A stretch of 57,343 nucleotides of DNA from Acidobacteriota bacterium (GTDB lineage: Bacteria; Acidobacteriota; Aminicenantia; UBA2199). The stretch covers positions 1 to 57,343 of the forward strand of contig JAHIKI010000062.1 in NCBI GenBank assembly GCA_018897435.1, read 5' to 3'. A program made the translations under genes and the position numbers. Positions within the stretch are counted from its first letter, which is position 1. Every line of letters starts with the position of its first letter. Positions 16,400 to 24,854 of the stretch are shown one piece after another. Below the pieces are notes generated by a model. It ran no database searches. It had not been told where the DNA came from and worked only from the letters and a program-made list of their open reading frames with translations.

Positions 16400-17152
16400 A
16401 TGGAAATGGAAACACTCAGTGACTTCCCGAAACTTTACTGCCCGTTCATTCGTCAGACCTTCAAGATCAACAAAGACCATTTCAAGCAGTTCGGACGCAG
16501 CTATCAGCTCCGCGCTCCTGAAGTCTATCTGGTAATTGATAGAGTAAATCCCGGCTATGAATGGGTTTTTGAGGATCCAGAAACTATAGCCGTCGAAAAA
16601 CTCAATGGCACAAATATCAAGCTTAAAACCGAGAACGGACGCCTGGTCGCCCTGCAGAACCGCAAAAATGTTATCGACCCCCTGCAGATTATCAAAGGGA
16701 AAACATTTATCATTGAAGGTGTTTTCCGCTCTGTTGCCAAGGGGTATATGAAAAATGACGGCGAGCAGGCTGGCGAGTTGATCGGGCCGAGTGTCAACGG
16801 CAATCCCTACAAGATGGATTTTCATGAATGGTATCCTTTCGAAAAGTCAATTGCCGACCTGCGCTATAAATCATTCGCTGAGCACGAGCGGACATTCGGC
16901 AATTGGAGCCGATGGTTTAAAGACTGGCTCTTTTCCCGCCACTATACCAAACTGGCGTCAAAGAAGGGAATTGACGATAAAGTTTTTGCTGAAGGAGTAG
17001 TTTTTTACAACCTCAAACGCAAAGCTGAAGGCAAGGTATACATGGCTAAGCTGCGCCGTGATATGTTTGACTGGTTCTACGATAAAATTGAAATATTCAA
17101 CTTCAATGTAAAGGGCAAGGATGAAATTGAAGATCAGGAGAAATTCGATTGA
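16400..17152 (+). CDS. RNA ligase (Rnl2-like nucleotidyltransferase fold)
   Basis: 250 residues. Motif I is EKLNGTN with Lys67 as the expected AMP-accepting residue, close to the KxHGTN form of T4 Rnl2. Later come a TFIIEGVFR segment (motif III-like, 102-110), AEGVVFY (motif IV, Glu198) and AKLRRD (motif V, Lys217). The family seals nicked or broken RNA using ATP. No OB-fold or kinase-phosphatase partner is attached or adjacent, so it is an orphan. No strong ribosome site is seen; ATG 16406 is an alternative start. The neighbours (EEP hydrolase, sensor) give no pathway clue. Confidence 0.75.
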   Translation: MEMETLSDFPKLYCPFIRQTFKINKDHFKQFGRSYQLRAPEVYLVIDRVNPGYEWVFEDPETIAVEKLNGTNIKLKTENGRLVALQNRKNVIDPLQIIKGKTFIIEGVFRSVAKGYMKNDGEQAGELIGPSVNGNPYKMDFHEWYPFEKSIADLRYKSFAEHERTFGNWSRWFKDWLFSRHYTKLASKKGIDDKVFAEGVVFYNLKRKAEGKVYMAKLRRDMFDWFYDKIEIFNFNVKGKDEIEDQEKFD

Positions 17153-17186
17153 TCGTAGACGGGGACAAGGGACAGGTTACATATAG

Positions 17187-17215
17187 TTGACAGAGTAAAT
17201 TTGTTGCAATATAAT
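17187..17215 (+). promoter_or_regulatory. perfect sigma70-type promoter before the propeller sensor
   Basis: TTGACA (17187-17192), exactly 17 bases, then TATAAT (17210-17215). The predicted transcript start is near 17222, giving a very short leader to ATG 17236 with AGGGA in front. Confidence 0.85.
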
Positions 17216-17235
17216 TTAATTGTGATCAGGGAAAA

Positions 17236-19923
17236 ATGAATAGAAATAGATTATTATTTAGGCATGAAATCATTGCCCTGATCTTATTGGCTGTTTTTCT
17301 GTTTCTACCATCAAATAGCTTGGCCCTTGATCCACGAAGGGAGATTGACCAGTACAGCTTGAACACCTGGTCAATTGAAAACGGATTACCGCAGAGTTCG
17401 GTGCTGTCAGTGCTTCAGAGCAAGGATGGATACATCTGGGCCGGGACCTATGAAGGCCTTACCAGATTTGACGGAAAAAAATTTGACATTTTTGACAAGA
17501 CCAACACTCCTGAGATTAAAACCAATGGGGTCAATACCATTTTTCTGGATCGTAAAGAAATTCTGTGGATCGGAACTTCGGACGGTTTGATTTCTTATTC
17601 CAAAGGATCTTTCAGAAGATATTCCACAGAAGACGGGTTGTTTAACAATTATATCTCTGCCATATGCGAGGATCAAAAAGGCATCTTATGGGTGGGTACC
17701 ACAGGCGGACTCAACTGGCTTAAACAGGAGAGATTTCAAGGTTTTAAATCTGGGGATGGATTGTCCCATAATTATATTTCTTCCATTGTGGATGACATGA
17801 ATGGCAATTTATGGATTGGCACAAATGGCGGCGGGTTGAACAGATTCATTGATGGCCAATTCATCCAATATACTGAAAAAGGAGGGTTCCCCGGTCGTGA
17901 AGTCTGGTCATTGTGCAGAAAGCGGGATGGTGGGATTTGGGCTGCCACATCCAATGGTCTGGTATTGATGAGAAATGACCGCATGAAGATTTTTTCCAAA
18001 AAAGATGGGTTATCCAGCAATGATATCAGGGCATTGTTTGAAGACAGCCACGGTGTCCTTTGGCTGGGAACCATGGATGGCGACCTGAACCGGCTACATA
18101 ACGGGGTGTTCTCATCAATTGCCCTGAAAACGGTAATTCACGATAAGATCTGCTCAATATACGAAGACCGTGAAGGAAGTCTGTGGATTGGAACCTACAA
18201 GAATGGAATAGCCCAGTTGAAGGATGACAAGTTTATCCTTTACAATTCCCGTCATGGTTTGCCAGTTGATGTGGTGCGGTCGATCTACGCGGATGCGGAT
18301 GGGAACTTATGGATCGGAACTGTAGGTGGGGGATTGGTTCGATTTTCAAATGGCCAATTCTTTACTTATGGCCTTCAACAGGGTTTGAAAAACAACCGGA
18401 TCTGGTCCATTTGCCAGGGCCTGGATAAATCGATCTGGTTCGGAACCTATGGTGGTGGGCTGCACCGCTTGAAAAATGGAAAAATAGATGTGATTTCGAC
18501 ACGCAATGGTCTTGCCAACGATGTGGTCCGTGTGGTCTTTGCCGATTCGAAAGGCAGGATTTGGGTTGGAACCAACGGTGGCGGGATCGATGTGATCCAG
18601 AGAAAAAAAATCACTAATTACAGTACCAAGAATGGCTTGATCGACAATTATATTTATGCCATCAATGAAGACCGGGAAGGAACCATCTGGATCGGAACCT
18701 TTGGCGGCAGGATTGGAAGGTTCAAAAATGGAAAATTCTATTTTTTCAGCAGGCAGGAGCTCAAGGTCACCAGCGCTGTCTGGGCAATATACCCTGATCC
18801 TGAGGGGGCTGTCTGGTTTGGAACCAATGATGGAGGTCTGCTCTGTTTCAGAAACAACCATTTTTCACATTTTACCACAAGAGATGGCCTTTACAGTGAT
18901 CTTGCCTTTCAAATCTTAGAGGATCAGAAAGGCAGCCTCTGGATGAATAGCAACAATGGTATCTATGCAGTGAAAAAAAGCGATTTGACAAGGTTTGAGA
19001 CTGGCAAAATCAAGCGAATTCCCTGCATAGCATATGGACGGAGCGAGGGAATTAAGTACACCGAAGGGAGTGGCCCGGCACAGCCGGCGGGTTATGTCTA
19101 CGGGAAGGGAAGGCTATGTTTTCCAACAACCAGTGGGATTGTTCTCATTGAGCCCGAACATATTCCCGTAAACCGTATTTCCCCTCCAGTTGAGATCGAA
19201 AGGGTTGTGATCGAAGGAAAAGGATATCCTCCAAAGCCATTCATTCATTTGCCTGCTGGAAAGAAAAACCTGGAAATTCAATATACGGGATTGAGTTTCG
19301 TGCTTCCAGACCAAGTTCTCTTCAAATATCAACTTGAAGGCTTTGACCCGGATTGGATCGATGCCGGACAGCGCCGGACAGCTTACTATACCAATATCCC
19401 GCCCGGTTCCTATAAATTCAAGGTCATAGCCTGCAACAACGATGGGGTTTGGAACACGATCGGGGATTCCTTTTCCTTTTATCTCAAGCCCCATTTTTAT
19501 CAAACCAAAGTGTTTTACTTGCTTCTGGGTTTTTTATTTGTTGTTCTTGGATTTACAACCTATCGGATGAGAATCAACCATTTGAAAAAGGGTGAAAAGA
19601 GACTTCAGCGGATTGTGAATGAGAGCACGACAGAATTGCAGGAAAAGAACAGCAGGCTCGAAATCGAGATTTCAGAAAGAAAGAAGACAGAAAAGGAGAA
19701 AGAAAAATTAATCACAGATCTGAGTGAAGCATTTGCAAATATCAAGAACCTCAAGGGCTTGCTGCCGATTTGTGCGAGTTGCAAGAAAATTCGTGATGAC
19801 AAGGGATACTGGAACCAGATCGAGGTCTATATTATGCAGCATTCGGAAGCAGATTTCAGCCATAGTCTGTGCCCTGAATGCGCCAAGAAAATTTATCCAG
19901 AAATGAAGCTGGATAAGAAGTGA
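17236..19923 (+). CDS. two-component-type propeller sensor with Y_Y_Y domain and Cys4 output, no kinase
   Basis: 895 residues. A signal or anchor (about 10-30) leads to roughly 14 Reg_prop beta-propeller repeats (W-x-GT-x-GGL pattern, about 35-600). A Y_Y_Y domain follows (about 665-750), then one transmembrane helix (about 760-778), a coiled coil (about 790-835) and a terminal module with CASC (Cys846, 849) and CPEC (Cys879, 882). The periplasmic part matches hybrid two-component sensors that read glycans or other ligands. Where those carry a histidine kinase, this protein has only the cysteine module seen at the end of some PAS and receiver proteins. Output mechanism unknown. Confidence 0.9.
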   Translation: MNRNRLLFRHEIIALILLAVFLFLPSNSLALDPRREIDQYSLNTWSIENGLPQSSVLSVLQSKDGYIWAGTYEGLTRFDGKKFDIFDKTNTPEIKTNGVNTIFLDRKEILWIGTSDGLISYSKGSFRRYSTEDGLFNNYISAICEDQKGILWVGTTGGLNWLKQERFQGFKSGDGLSHNYISSIVDDMNGNLWIGTNGGGLNRFIDGQFIQYTEKGGFPGREVWSLCRKRDGGIWAATSNGLVLMRNDRMKIFSKKDGLSSNDIRALFEDSHGVLWLGTMDGDLNRLHNGVFSSIALKTVIHDKICSIYEDREGSLWIGTYKNGIAQLKDDKFILYNSRHGLPVDVVRSIYADADGNLWIGTVGGGLVRFSNGQFFTYGLQQGLKNNRIWSICQGLDKSIWFGTYGGGLHRLKNGKIDVISTRNGLANDVVRVVFADSKGRIWVGTNGGGIDVIQRKKITNYSTKNGLIDNYIYAINEDREGTIWIGTFGGRIGRFKNGKFYFFSRQELKVTSAVWAIYPDPEGAVWFGTNDGGLLCFRNNHFSHFTTRDGLYSDLAFQILEDQKGSLWMNSNNGIYAVKKSDLTRFETGKIKRIPCIAYGRSEGIKYTEGSGPAQPAGYVYGKGRLCFPTTSGIVLIEPEHIPVNRISPPVEIERVVIEGKGYPPKPFIHLPAGKKNLEIQYTGLSFVLPDQVLFKYQLEGFDPDWIDAGQRRTAYYTNIPPGSYKFKVIACNNDGVWNTIGDSFSFYLKPHFYQTKVFYLLLGFLFVVLGFTTYRMRINHLKKGEKRLQRIVNESTTELQEKNSRLEIEISERKKTEKEKEKLITDLSEAFANIKNLKGLLPICASCKKIRDDKGYWNQIEVYIMQHSEADFSHSLCPECAKKIYPEMKLDKK

Positions 19924-20085
19924 AAATTCTTTTCATTTGACCGGTCCGGATATCGAGCTCAGAACCGAAAGCAGAGTGGGGAACCAGATAAACTACAATC
20001 GTCAGCACAGATGCTGTAATGACAAACCAGGATGAGACAAGGGACAGTCTTTTAGATTTTTAGAATTTGATGATATATTACTGCC

Positions 20086-20309
20086 ATGAGGCAGGCACGA
20101 TTGACTTGGCTGGGCGCTTTTCATCATGTTATGAATCGGGGCTTGGGCCGGGAAGCGATTGCGGTGGGGAATTGTTGGTCTATCTAAGAAATATGTGCGG
20201 ACTGAAATATTCGCAAATAGCAGAGATCGATTTTTTCAGAGATTTAAAATTCAATTTCTTGGGAAATCTTTACGGTACGGCGAAAAAAAAATTGCAAGAA
20301 AAAAACTAA
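20086..20309 (+). pseudogene. remnant of a Y1 (REP-associated, IS200-like) transposase
   Basis: From ATG 20086 the frame reads MRQARLTWLGAFHHVMNRGL, the N-terminal signature of REP-associated tyrosine transposases. After about 25 codons a different frame gives the C-terminal part (YLRNMCGLKYSQIAEIDFFR, then DLKFNFLGNLY). The catalytic Tyr domain in between is missing and the two ends are out of frame, so it is a deletion scar. Confidence 0.6.
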
Positions 20310-20330
20310 AATTATAAAAGACCGCCCCTC

Positions 20331-20482
20331 TTCTTCGTTTTTTCTATGAGCGGGGAGTCGGTGTGACCCCGGCTTCTTCGACCGGCAGCGCCGCTGAAAA
20401 GATCGCCGTTAGCTGGAAGCAGGGAATTTTTGTTCACAACCTCACCCGCCTGATCTGCCGCGGTAATTTTTTTCGCTAAACC
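20331..20482 (+). pseudogene. decayed copy of the dapF 3' end
   Basis: Aligns with 11369-11575: same TTCTTCGACCGGCAGCGCC, then GAAAAGATCGCCGT, AGCTGGAAGCAGGGAATTTT and CTGATCTGCCG. A 63-base in-frame segment present in the intact gene is absent here. The Ser-Ser version of the second active-site motif is retained. It has no start and is not expressed as an enzyme. Confidence 0.8.
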
Positions 20483-20781
20483 GGTCCCACAGCGGGTTCC
20501 ATGCTTTTGAACGGAAATACTGGAATGCGGACTTCTCCCTGATGGATGCGCTGCATTCAGAAATGGGGAACATTCCCCACATGGAAATCGCGGCCGGCAA
20601 GAAAAATCACTTTGGCAGGTTTATATATGTTGAAAAATGTGTTAAGATAGCGATGCGAAGGAGTCACCCACTGACCGCAGAAAGTCCCCCGGAGCTGCCA
20701 AAGGTCCGAAACATGCGGGACTCCGTAGTACGAAAACGCAGGAAGCGATTCGCTGGCATGGAATTTGCTAAGGAGGCGTTC

Positions 20782-21408
20782 ATGAAAAAGCCGATAGGCT
20801 TGGTTTTACTTGTGCTTCTTTTTTCGGGCATTGCGACCGCTGCGGGGGACAGAGTCATCCTCACATTTTACGGCAACTATTTGAACCTGGCCGAGAACAA
20901 TTTCACAGGCCAGGCCAGTCAAAGCAAAGTTTTTTTTGAAGCCAAGGCTGCGGTCGCCATTTCCGGGAACATATATTTATGGGCCAGCCACGGCTATTTC
21001 CCGTTGCGCGACAGCTGGACCGGCTGGAATTCGAAAAATTCGTTCGACGCGGACATCAGCATGAAACGAACGTTGGCCAAGAGGGTCATCGCAGGGGGCT
21101 GCGGATTTTTTGCCGGTTATTTCGAAGAGAAGCAGATCGCGATCAGGACGGAAGTCGGTATCTGCTCCATCAGCAATGACATCGAATCGACAATCAGCAA
21201 AATAGACACGAATGAACGGCTCCGTTCCGAATCAGCCAAGCAGTCAGGTATCGGCGTGCGGGGAAATCTGGCTTTCACCTACGGGCTTTACAAGAATATT
21301 TTCGCAGAGGCATCCATGGGTTACATGTATGCGTCCGATAAAATTGATGACGTGCGCAGCAATTTGGGCGGCTTCCATCTGGCGCTGGGTCTGGGGATAC
21401 AGCTGTAG
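20782..21408 (+). CDS. small outer-membrane beta-barrel protein
   Basis: 208 residues from ATG 20782, chosen because AGGAGG lies 5 bases upstream and a clean signal peptide follows (MKKPIGLVLLVLLFSGIATA). The rest alternates short amphipathic strands (VILTFYGNYLNLA, FFEAKAAVAISGNIYLWASHGYF) and ends in GGFHLALGLGIQL, the terminal strand pattern of an eight-stranded barrel such as the OmpX/OprF-N type. Longer in-frame starts back to 20542 would bury the signal. It is followed 18 bases on by a lipoprotein and probably shares its transcript. Function unknown. Confidence 0.7.
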   Translation: MKKPIGLVLLVLLFSGIATAAGDRVILTFYGNYLNLAENNFTGQASQSKVFFEAKAAVAISGNIYLWASHGYFPLRDSWTGWNSKNSFDADISMKRTLAKRVIAGGCGFFAGYFEEKQIAIRTEVGICSISNDIESTISKIDTNERLRSESAKQSGIGVRGNLAFTYGLYKNIFAEASMGYMYASDKIDDVRSNLGGFHLALGLGIQL

Positions 21409-21426
21409 ATCCTGGAGAGGGCAAAA

Positions 21427-22311
21427 ATGATAAGAAAAACAATTCCGGTCTTGGCCGCGGTCCTGCTGGCGGCGATTTTTTTGTTTGACGCTTGCAAGAA
21501 AGCGGCTGTGGAAACCTACACGGTTACGGTTACGGTATCCGTTGGTGTTTCCGGAACACCGCTTGCAGGAACATATTATTTAGATGCAGGCAATCAATTG
21601 ACATACAGCTACGAACTGAATGAAGGGTATGCAAAATTGACGGTGCTTTTGGATGGCAAGGAAGTCGAGGCCAGTGGAACGATCACCGTATCCGGCGATC
21701 ACACCATGCGGGCATATTCGGACGCTAACACCGAATTCACTCTGACAGTTACCAGGGGAACCGGAGTAAACGGAACTCCGGAGACGGGAACCTATACCTA
21801 CGCGCAGGGCGCTTTGGTCGATTACAGTTATGTTCTTGCCGATGGGTACTCCTACCTGCTCGTGAAACTGGACGGAGTCGATGTCGAGAGCCATGGCACC
21901 ATCACGATGTCGGAAGATTACAGCTTGAACGCCAGCGCTGTAGCAACAGACAATATCCAGGGCTCCTGGTCACTTTCCGAGTCCTATAACGATAACAGTT
22001 CATTCAATGTCACACTTGTATTCGTTGGGACCCATAAAAGCGGCACTGTGACCGACAGTGACGGCGGCAGTGGAACCTATACTTTCAACGAAGGCATGGA
22101 CGACGAAGTTGTATTCACCCTGGTATTTCCCGACGTCACCTATGAATATACGGGAAGTTTTTCTGATGCAAACACGATGAGCGGGACCTGTAAACGTTAC
22201 CGGACATCCGACAACGTTATCAGCGGCACCTGGAGCGCGAGCCGAATCACTGTGGCGGCCGCTGCCAGTTCATCGTCCCCTACAGCCAATCCGCGCCGAC
22301 GTCGTTTTTAA
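21427..22311 (+). CDS. lipoprotein with two tandem beta repeats
   Basis: 294 residues. The signal ends in FDAC (Cys23), a probable lipid anchor. Residues about 33-98 and 99-165 are two copies of a repeat: a VTVTVSVGVSGTP or LTVTRGTGVNGTP strand, then G(T)YxYxxGxxxxYSYxLxxGY, LDG(K/V)xVExxGTIT and a final strand. A unique C-terminal domain (about 170-280) starts with IQGSWSLSE, a lipocalin-like or META-like pattern. It is probably surface exposed. The tail is low-complexity (AAAASSSSP, then RRRRF). No function assigned. Confidence 0.72.
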   Translation: MIRKTIPVLAAVLLAAIFLFDACKKAAVETYTVTVTVSVGVSGTPLAGTYYLDAGNQLTYSYELNEGYAKLTVLLDGKEVEASGTITVSGDHTMRAYSDANTEFTLTVTRGTGVNGTPETGTYTYAQGALVDYSYVLADGYSYLLVKLDGVDVESHGTITMSEDYSLNASAVATDNIQGSWSLSESYNDNSSFNVTLVFVGTHKSGTVTDSDGGSGTYTFNEGMDDEVVFTLVFPDVTYEYTGSFSDANTMSGTCKRYRTSDNVISGTWSASRITVAAAASSSSPTANPRRRRF

Positions 22312-22378
22312 GGTTACGTTCGACGAAATTTAAAAGATCATTTCTTCCGGTTTATGGGGCTGTTGCAAAAAAAATGAT

Positions 22379-23296
22379 TCAGTTGCCGGGCTCGCTTTCG
22401 GGAATGACCAGGTAGGGCTTGAAGCTCATGGACTTGGCTTCCTTTTGGGCGATGGCCAGCAGCTTACCCTCATCGTCAAAGATGCGAAAATAAGCGGTAT
22501 TCGGGGCCGGGAATATTTTCAGGATATCCGCGGCTTTCAGCGCCATGCCGTTGCAGATACAGCGCCGTCCGGTCTGGTTGACGATCATTTTGGGATATTC
22601 ATCCAGGAGCGATTCGATGGGGATGACCGCCTGCAGCCCGCTCCCGGTTTCCGCCAGGGTTGCGATCTCGGCCAGTGTCTTTGCCTGTTCCAGGCTGAAA
22701 GAACCGATCCTTTCCCTTTTCAATTCCAACAGATATGCCCCGACGCCGACTTTCTGGCCGAGATCGTGAGCCAGGGAGCGGATGTATGTTCCCGACGATG
22801 TCAAGGCCCTGAATTCCAGGGTATCATGGTCGATCACCCGCCCGGTTAACTCGTGGATGCTGACTTCAACCGGATTAATGGGGACCTCCTGCTGACGGCG
22901 GGCATACGTATACAGCGGTTTGCCCTTGAATTTCTTTGCGGAAAATGCCGGTGGCATTTGCATTTGTTTGCCCCGGAATCCGGCCAGCAGGGTTTCCAGG
23001 TTGATTTGTTGAAGGTCGATGCTCTGCTTGGCTTTCTGGGGCTTGCCTTCGGAATCATAAGTGCTGGTGGCAAACCCGAAACGGATGAGGCCGGAATACA
23101 ATTTGTTCTGTTTGACGTAAAAATCGAAAAAGCGGGTGGCGTGGCCCAGGGCTATGAGCAGCAGGCCGGTGGCGGTGGGATCGAGGGTGCCGAAATGGCC
23201 CGCTTTTTTGGTTTTAAAGAGCCGGCGAATGCTGGTCACCAGCGCATGGGAACTGACGCCCTTTTCCTTGTTGACAGCTATCAGGCCATGGATCAT
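22379..23296 (-). CDS. truB: tRNA pseudouridine(55) synthase
   Basis: 305 residues. The start MIHGLIAVNKEKGVSS and the catalytic motif GHFGTLDPTATG (Asp39) are diagnostic. The YSGLIRFG strand, SGTYIRSLAHDLG and a C-terminal PUA-like region (ICNGMALKAADIL) follow in the normal order. It makes pseudouridine 55 in the T loop of tRNAs. Its ATG overlaps the stop of nrnA by 4 bases; it is the last gene of the leftward nusA-infB operon. Confidence 0.96.
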   Translation of the reverse strand: MIHGLIAVNKEKGVSSHALVTSIRRLFKTKKAGHFGTLDPTATGLLLIALGHATRFFDFYVKQNKLYSGLIRFGFATSTYDSEGKPQKAKQSIDLQQINLETLLAGFRGKQMQMPPAFSAKKFKGKPLYTYARRQQEVPINPVEVSIHELTGRVIDHDTLEFRALTSSGTYIRSLAHDLGQKVGVGAYLLELKRERIGSFSLEQAKTLAEIATLAETGSGLQAVIPIESLLDEYPKMIVNQTGRRCICNGMALKAADILKIFPAPNTAYFRIFDDEGKLLAIAQKEAKSMSFKPYLVIPESEPGN

Positions 23297-24243
23297 TGGA
23301 ACTGGGCAGCGACCAACCGCAGAATCTCCTTTTTGGCGGCAGCCAGGTCGCCGCTGAAAAAGAAACCGGCTGCGTGATGATGGCCGCCGCCATGGAAGGT
23401 CTGGGCGACCCGGCGGGCCGAAAAGTTGTCGCGGGAACGGATAGAGACGCGGAAGTAATTATCGGCGATCTCCTTGAAGAACAACAGTACCTGCACGCCG
23501 TCGATGGAGCGGGCGATGGCGATAATGTCTTCGGTTTCAATGTCTTTCAGCTTGAGCCGGCTTAAGAAATCGCGCTGGAAATGGATCATGGCCACACGTT
23601 CATCAAGGGCCATTTCCAGGGTGGACAAAACCCGGGTCAGCATGCGGATCTTTTCCTGAGGGTTGGAGTTGAACAACAGGTTGCTGACTTCGAAAGGAGT
23701 GAAGCCGCCGCGGATGGTAAGGTCGGAGGCGATGACCAGTGAAGCCGGCGTGGTATTGGAATATTTGAACGAACCGGTGTCCGAGGCGATGGCCGCGTAA
23801 AGGTTGAAGGCGATGTCGCGACTGAAATCCACGGCCAGTTCCAATCCCAGTTCATAGACCAGTTCTCCGACCGCCGCGGCATCGGGGACCACCCAGTTGA
23901 TATCGGCGTCGTCGCTTGAGCTGGCGTGATGATCGATGTTGATGCAAAAATAATTCTTTAGATGTTTCTGGCCGGTTCTATCCTCATTGCCGCCCTCGAT
24001 CAGGATGACCAGTTCGAAGGTTTGCGGATGGATCTGGCCGCTGCGGATATGTTCATAGCCGGGCAAACGGCTGATGGGATAGGGGGCGGGATCGGTATTG
24101 AAAAAAGCTGGGGTTTTGCCCATTTGCCTGAGCATGAGAAACAGGGCCAAACCGCTGCCGATGGAATCGGCGTCGGGGCGGACATGCGAACTAATGGCTA
24201 TGTTGTTGGCTTGCCTGATCTTCTCAGCTATGCGTGTTTTCAT
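23293..24243 (-). CDS. nrnA: DHH-family oligoribonuclease/pAp phosphatase
   Basis: 316 residues from ATG 24243, chosen because AAAGGGATC lies just upstream and the family starts with this MKTRIAEKIRQANNIAISSH pattern; the longer frame adds 23 unlikely residues. RPDADSIGS gives the DHH metal motif region, NIDHHASS the second metal site and GGGHHHAAGF the DHHA1 domain. It degrades nanoRNAs and dephosphorylates pAp. It overlaps rbfA by about 20 bases and truB by 4, so the chain is translationally coupled. Confidence 0.93.
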   Translation of the reverse strand: MKTRIAEKIRQANNIAISSHVRPDADSIGSGLALFLMLRQMGKTPAFFNTDPAPYPISRLPGYEHIRSGQIHPQTFELVILIEGGNEDRTGQKHLKNYFCINIDHHASSSDDADINWVVPDAAAVGELVYELGLELAVDFSRDIAFNLYAAIASDTGSFKYSNTTPASLVIASDLTIRGGFTPFEVSNLLFNSNPQEKIRMLTRVLSTLEMALDERVAMIHFQRDFLSRLKLKDIETEDIIAIARSIDGVQVLLFFKEIADNYFRVSIRSRDNFSARRVAQTFHGGGHHHAAGFFFSGDLAAAKKEILRLVAAQFQ

Positions 24244-24571
24244 GATCCCTTTCTTTTTGTAGGCGGGAAATTTGTTGCTCGAGTTCCTGGGCCGTATCTT
24301 TGACAAATTCAAGTTCGGGCATGTGGCGCAGGATCATTTTCCGGTCAAGCTGCCGTTTGATGAAGCCCCGGGATCGGTTGAGCTGCTGCAGCACGTGATC
24401 CTCTTTGCCCGGTGGGCAGGAGATGGCAACGGTTGCCTTTTTCAGGTCGCGGCCGAGCTGGACCCTCAGGATGCTGACAAGCTTGAAATCCGGATTCAAA
24501 CTGTCCCGGGTGAGAATCTCTGCCAAGGTTTGCTGCAGCGTGCTGGTGAATTTTTCCAGGCGGTAGGACAT
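24224..24571 (-). CDS. rbfA: ribosome-binding factor A
   Basis: 115 residues, normal for RbfA. It has MSYRLEKFTSTLQQTLAEIL at the start, then VSILRVQLGRDLKKATVAIS and RGFIKRQLDRKMILRHMPEL, the conserved KH-like fold pattern. It assists 30S maturation of the 16S 5' end, in the usual place downstream of infB. The tail extends over the start of nrnA. Confidence 0.93.
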   Translation of the reverse strand: MSYRLEKFTSTLQQTLAEILTRDSLNPDFKLVSILRVQLGRDLKKATVAISCPPGKEDHVLQQLNRSRGFIKRQLDRKMILRHMPELEFVKDTAQELEQQISRLQKERDHENTHS

Positions 24572-24572
24572 T

Positions 24573-24854
24573 TTAAAAATACTGAATATTTATTTTACTG
24601 ATCTGCAAAGCGTAGTTCAGGAAAATAAAATCTTCGATCTGCTTGAATGTATTTTCCAGGATAGACCGGTTCGGTCCCAGGGAAACGACCGACAACTGGG
24701 CTTGTTGCCACAGGTCCTGATAAGCGCTTTCCAACACGGCGATGTTGAATTTGTTTTTCAAACGTTCCTTCAGGCTGGAAAGCAGCCGCCGTTTTTCCTT
24801 CAGGCTGTGAAATTGTTCGCTGAACAAATCAATCTCCAACAGGCCGATTATCAT
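24573..24854 (-). CDS. DUF503 (YlxP-like) protein
   Basis: 93 residues. The [10 protein letters not shown] start, SLKEKRRLLSSLKERLKNKF and the VSLGPNRSILENTFKQIEDF region match DUF503, a small family encoded next to infB and rbfA in many bacteria. Its role is unclear but linked by position to ribosome maturation. Its ATG overlaps the infB stop by 4 bases; rbfA follows after one base. Confidence 0.9.
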   Translation of the reverse strand: MIIGLLEIDLFSEQFHSLKEKRRLLSSLKERLKNKFNIAVLESAYQDLWQQAQLSVVSLGPNRSILENTFKQIEDFIFLNYALQISKINIQYF

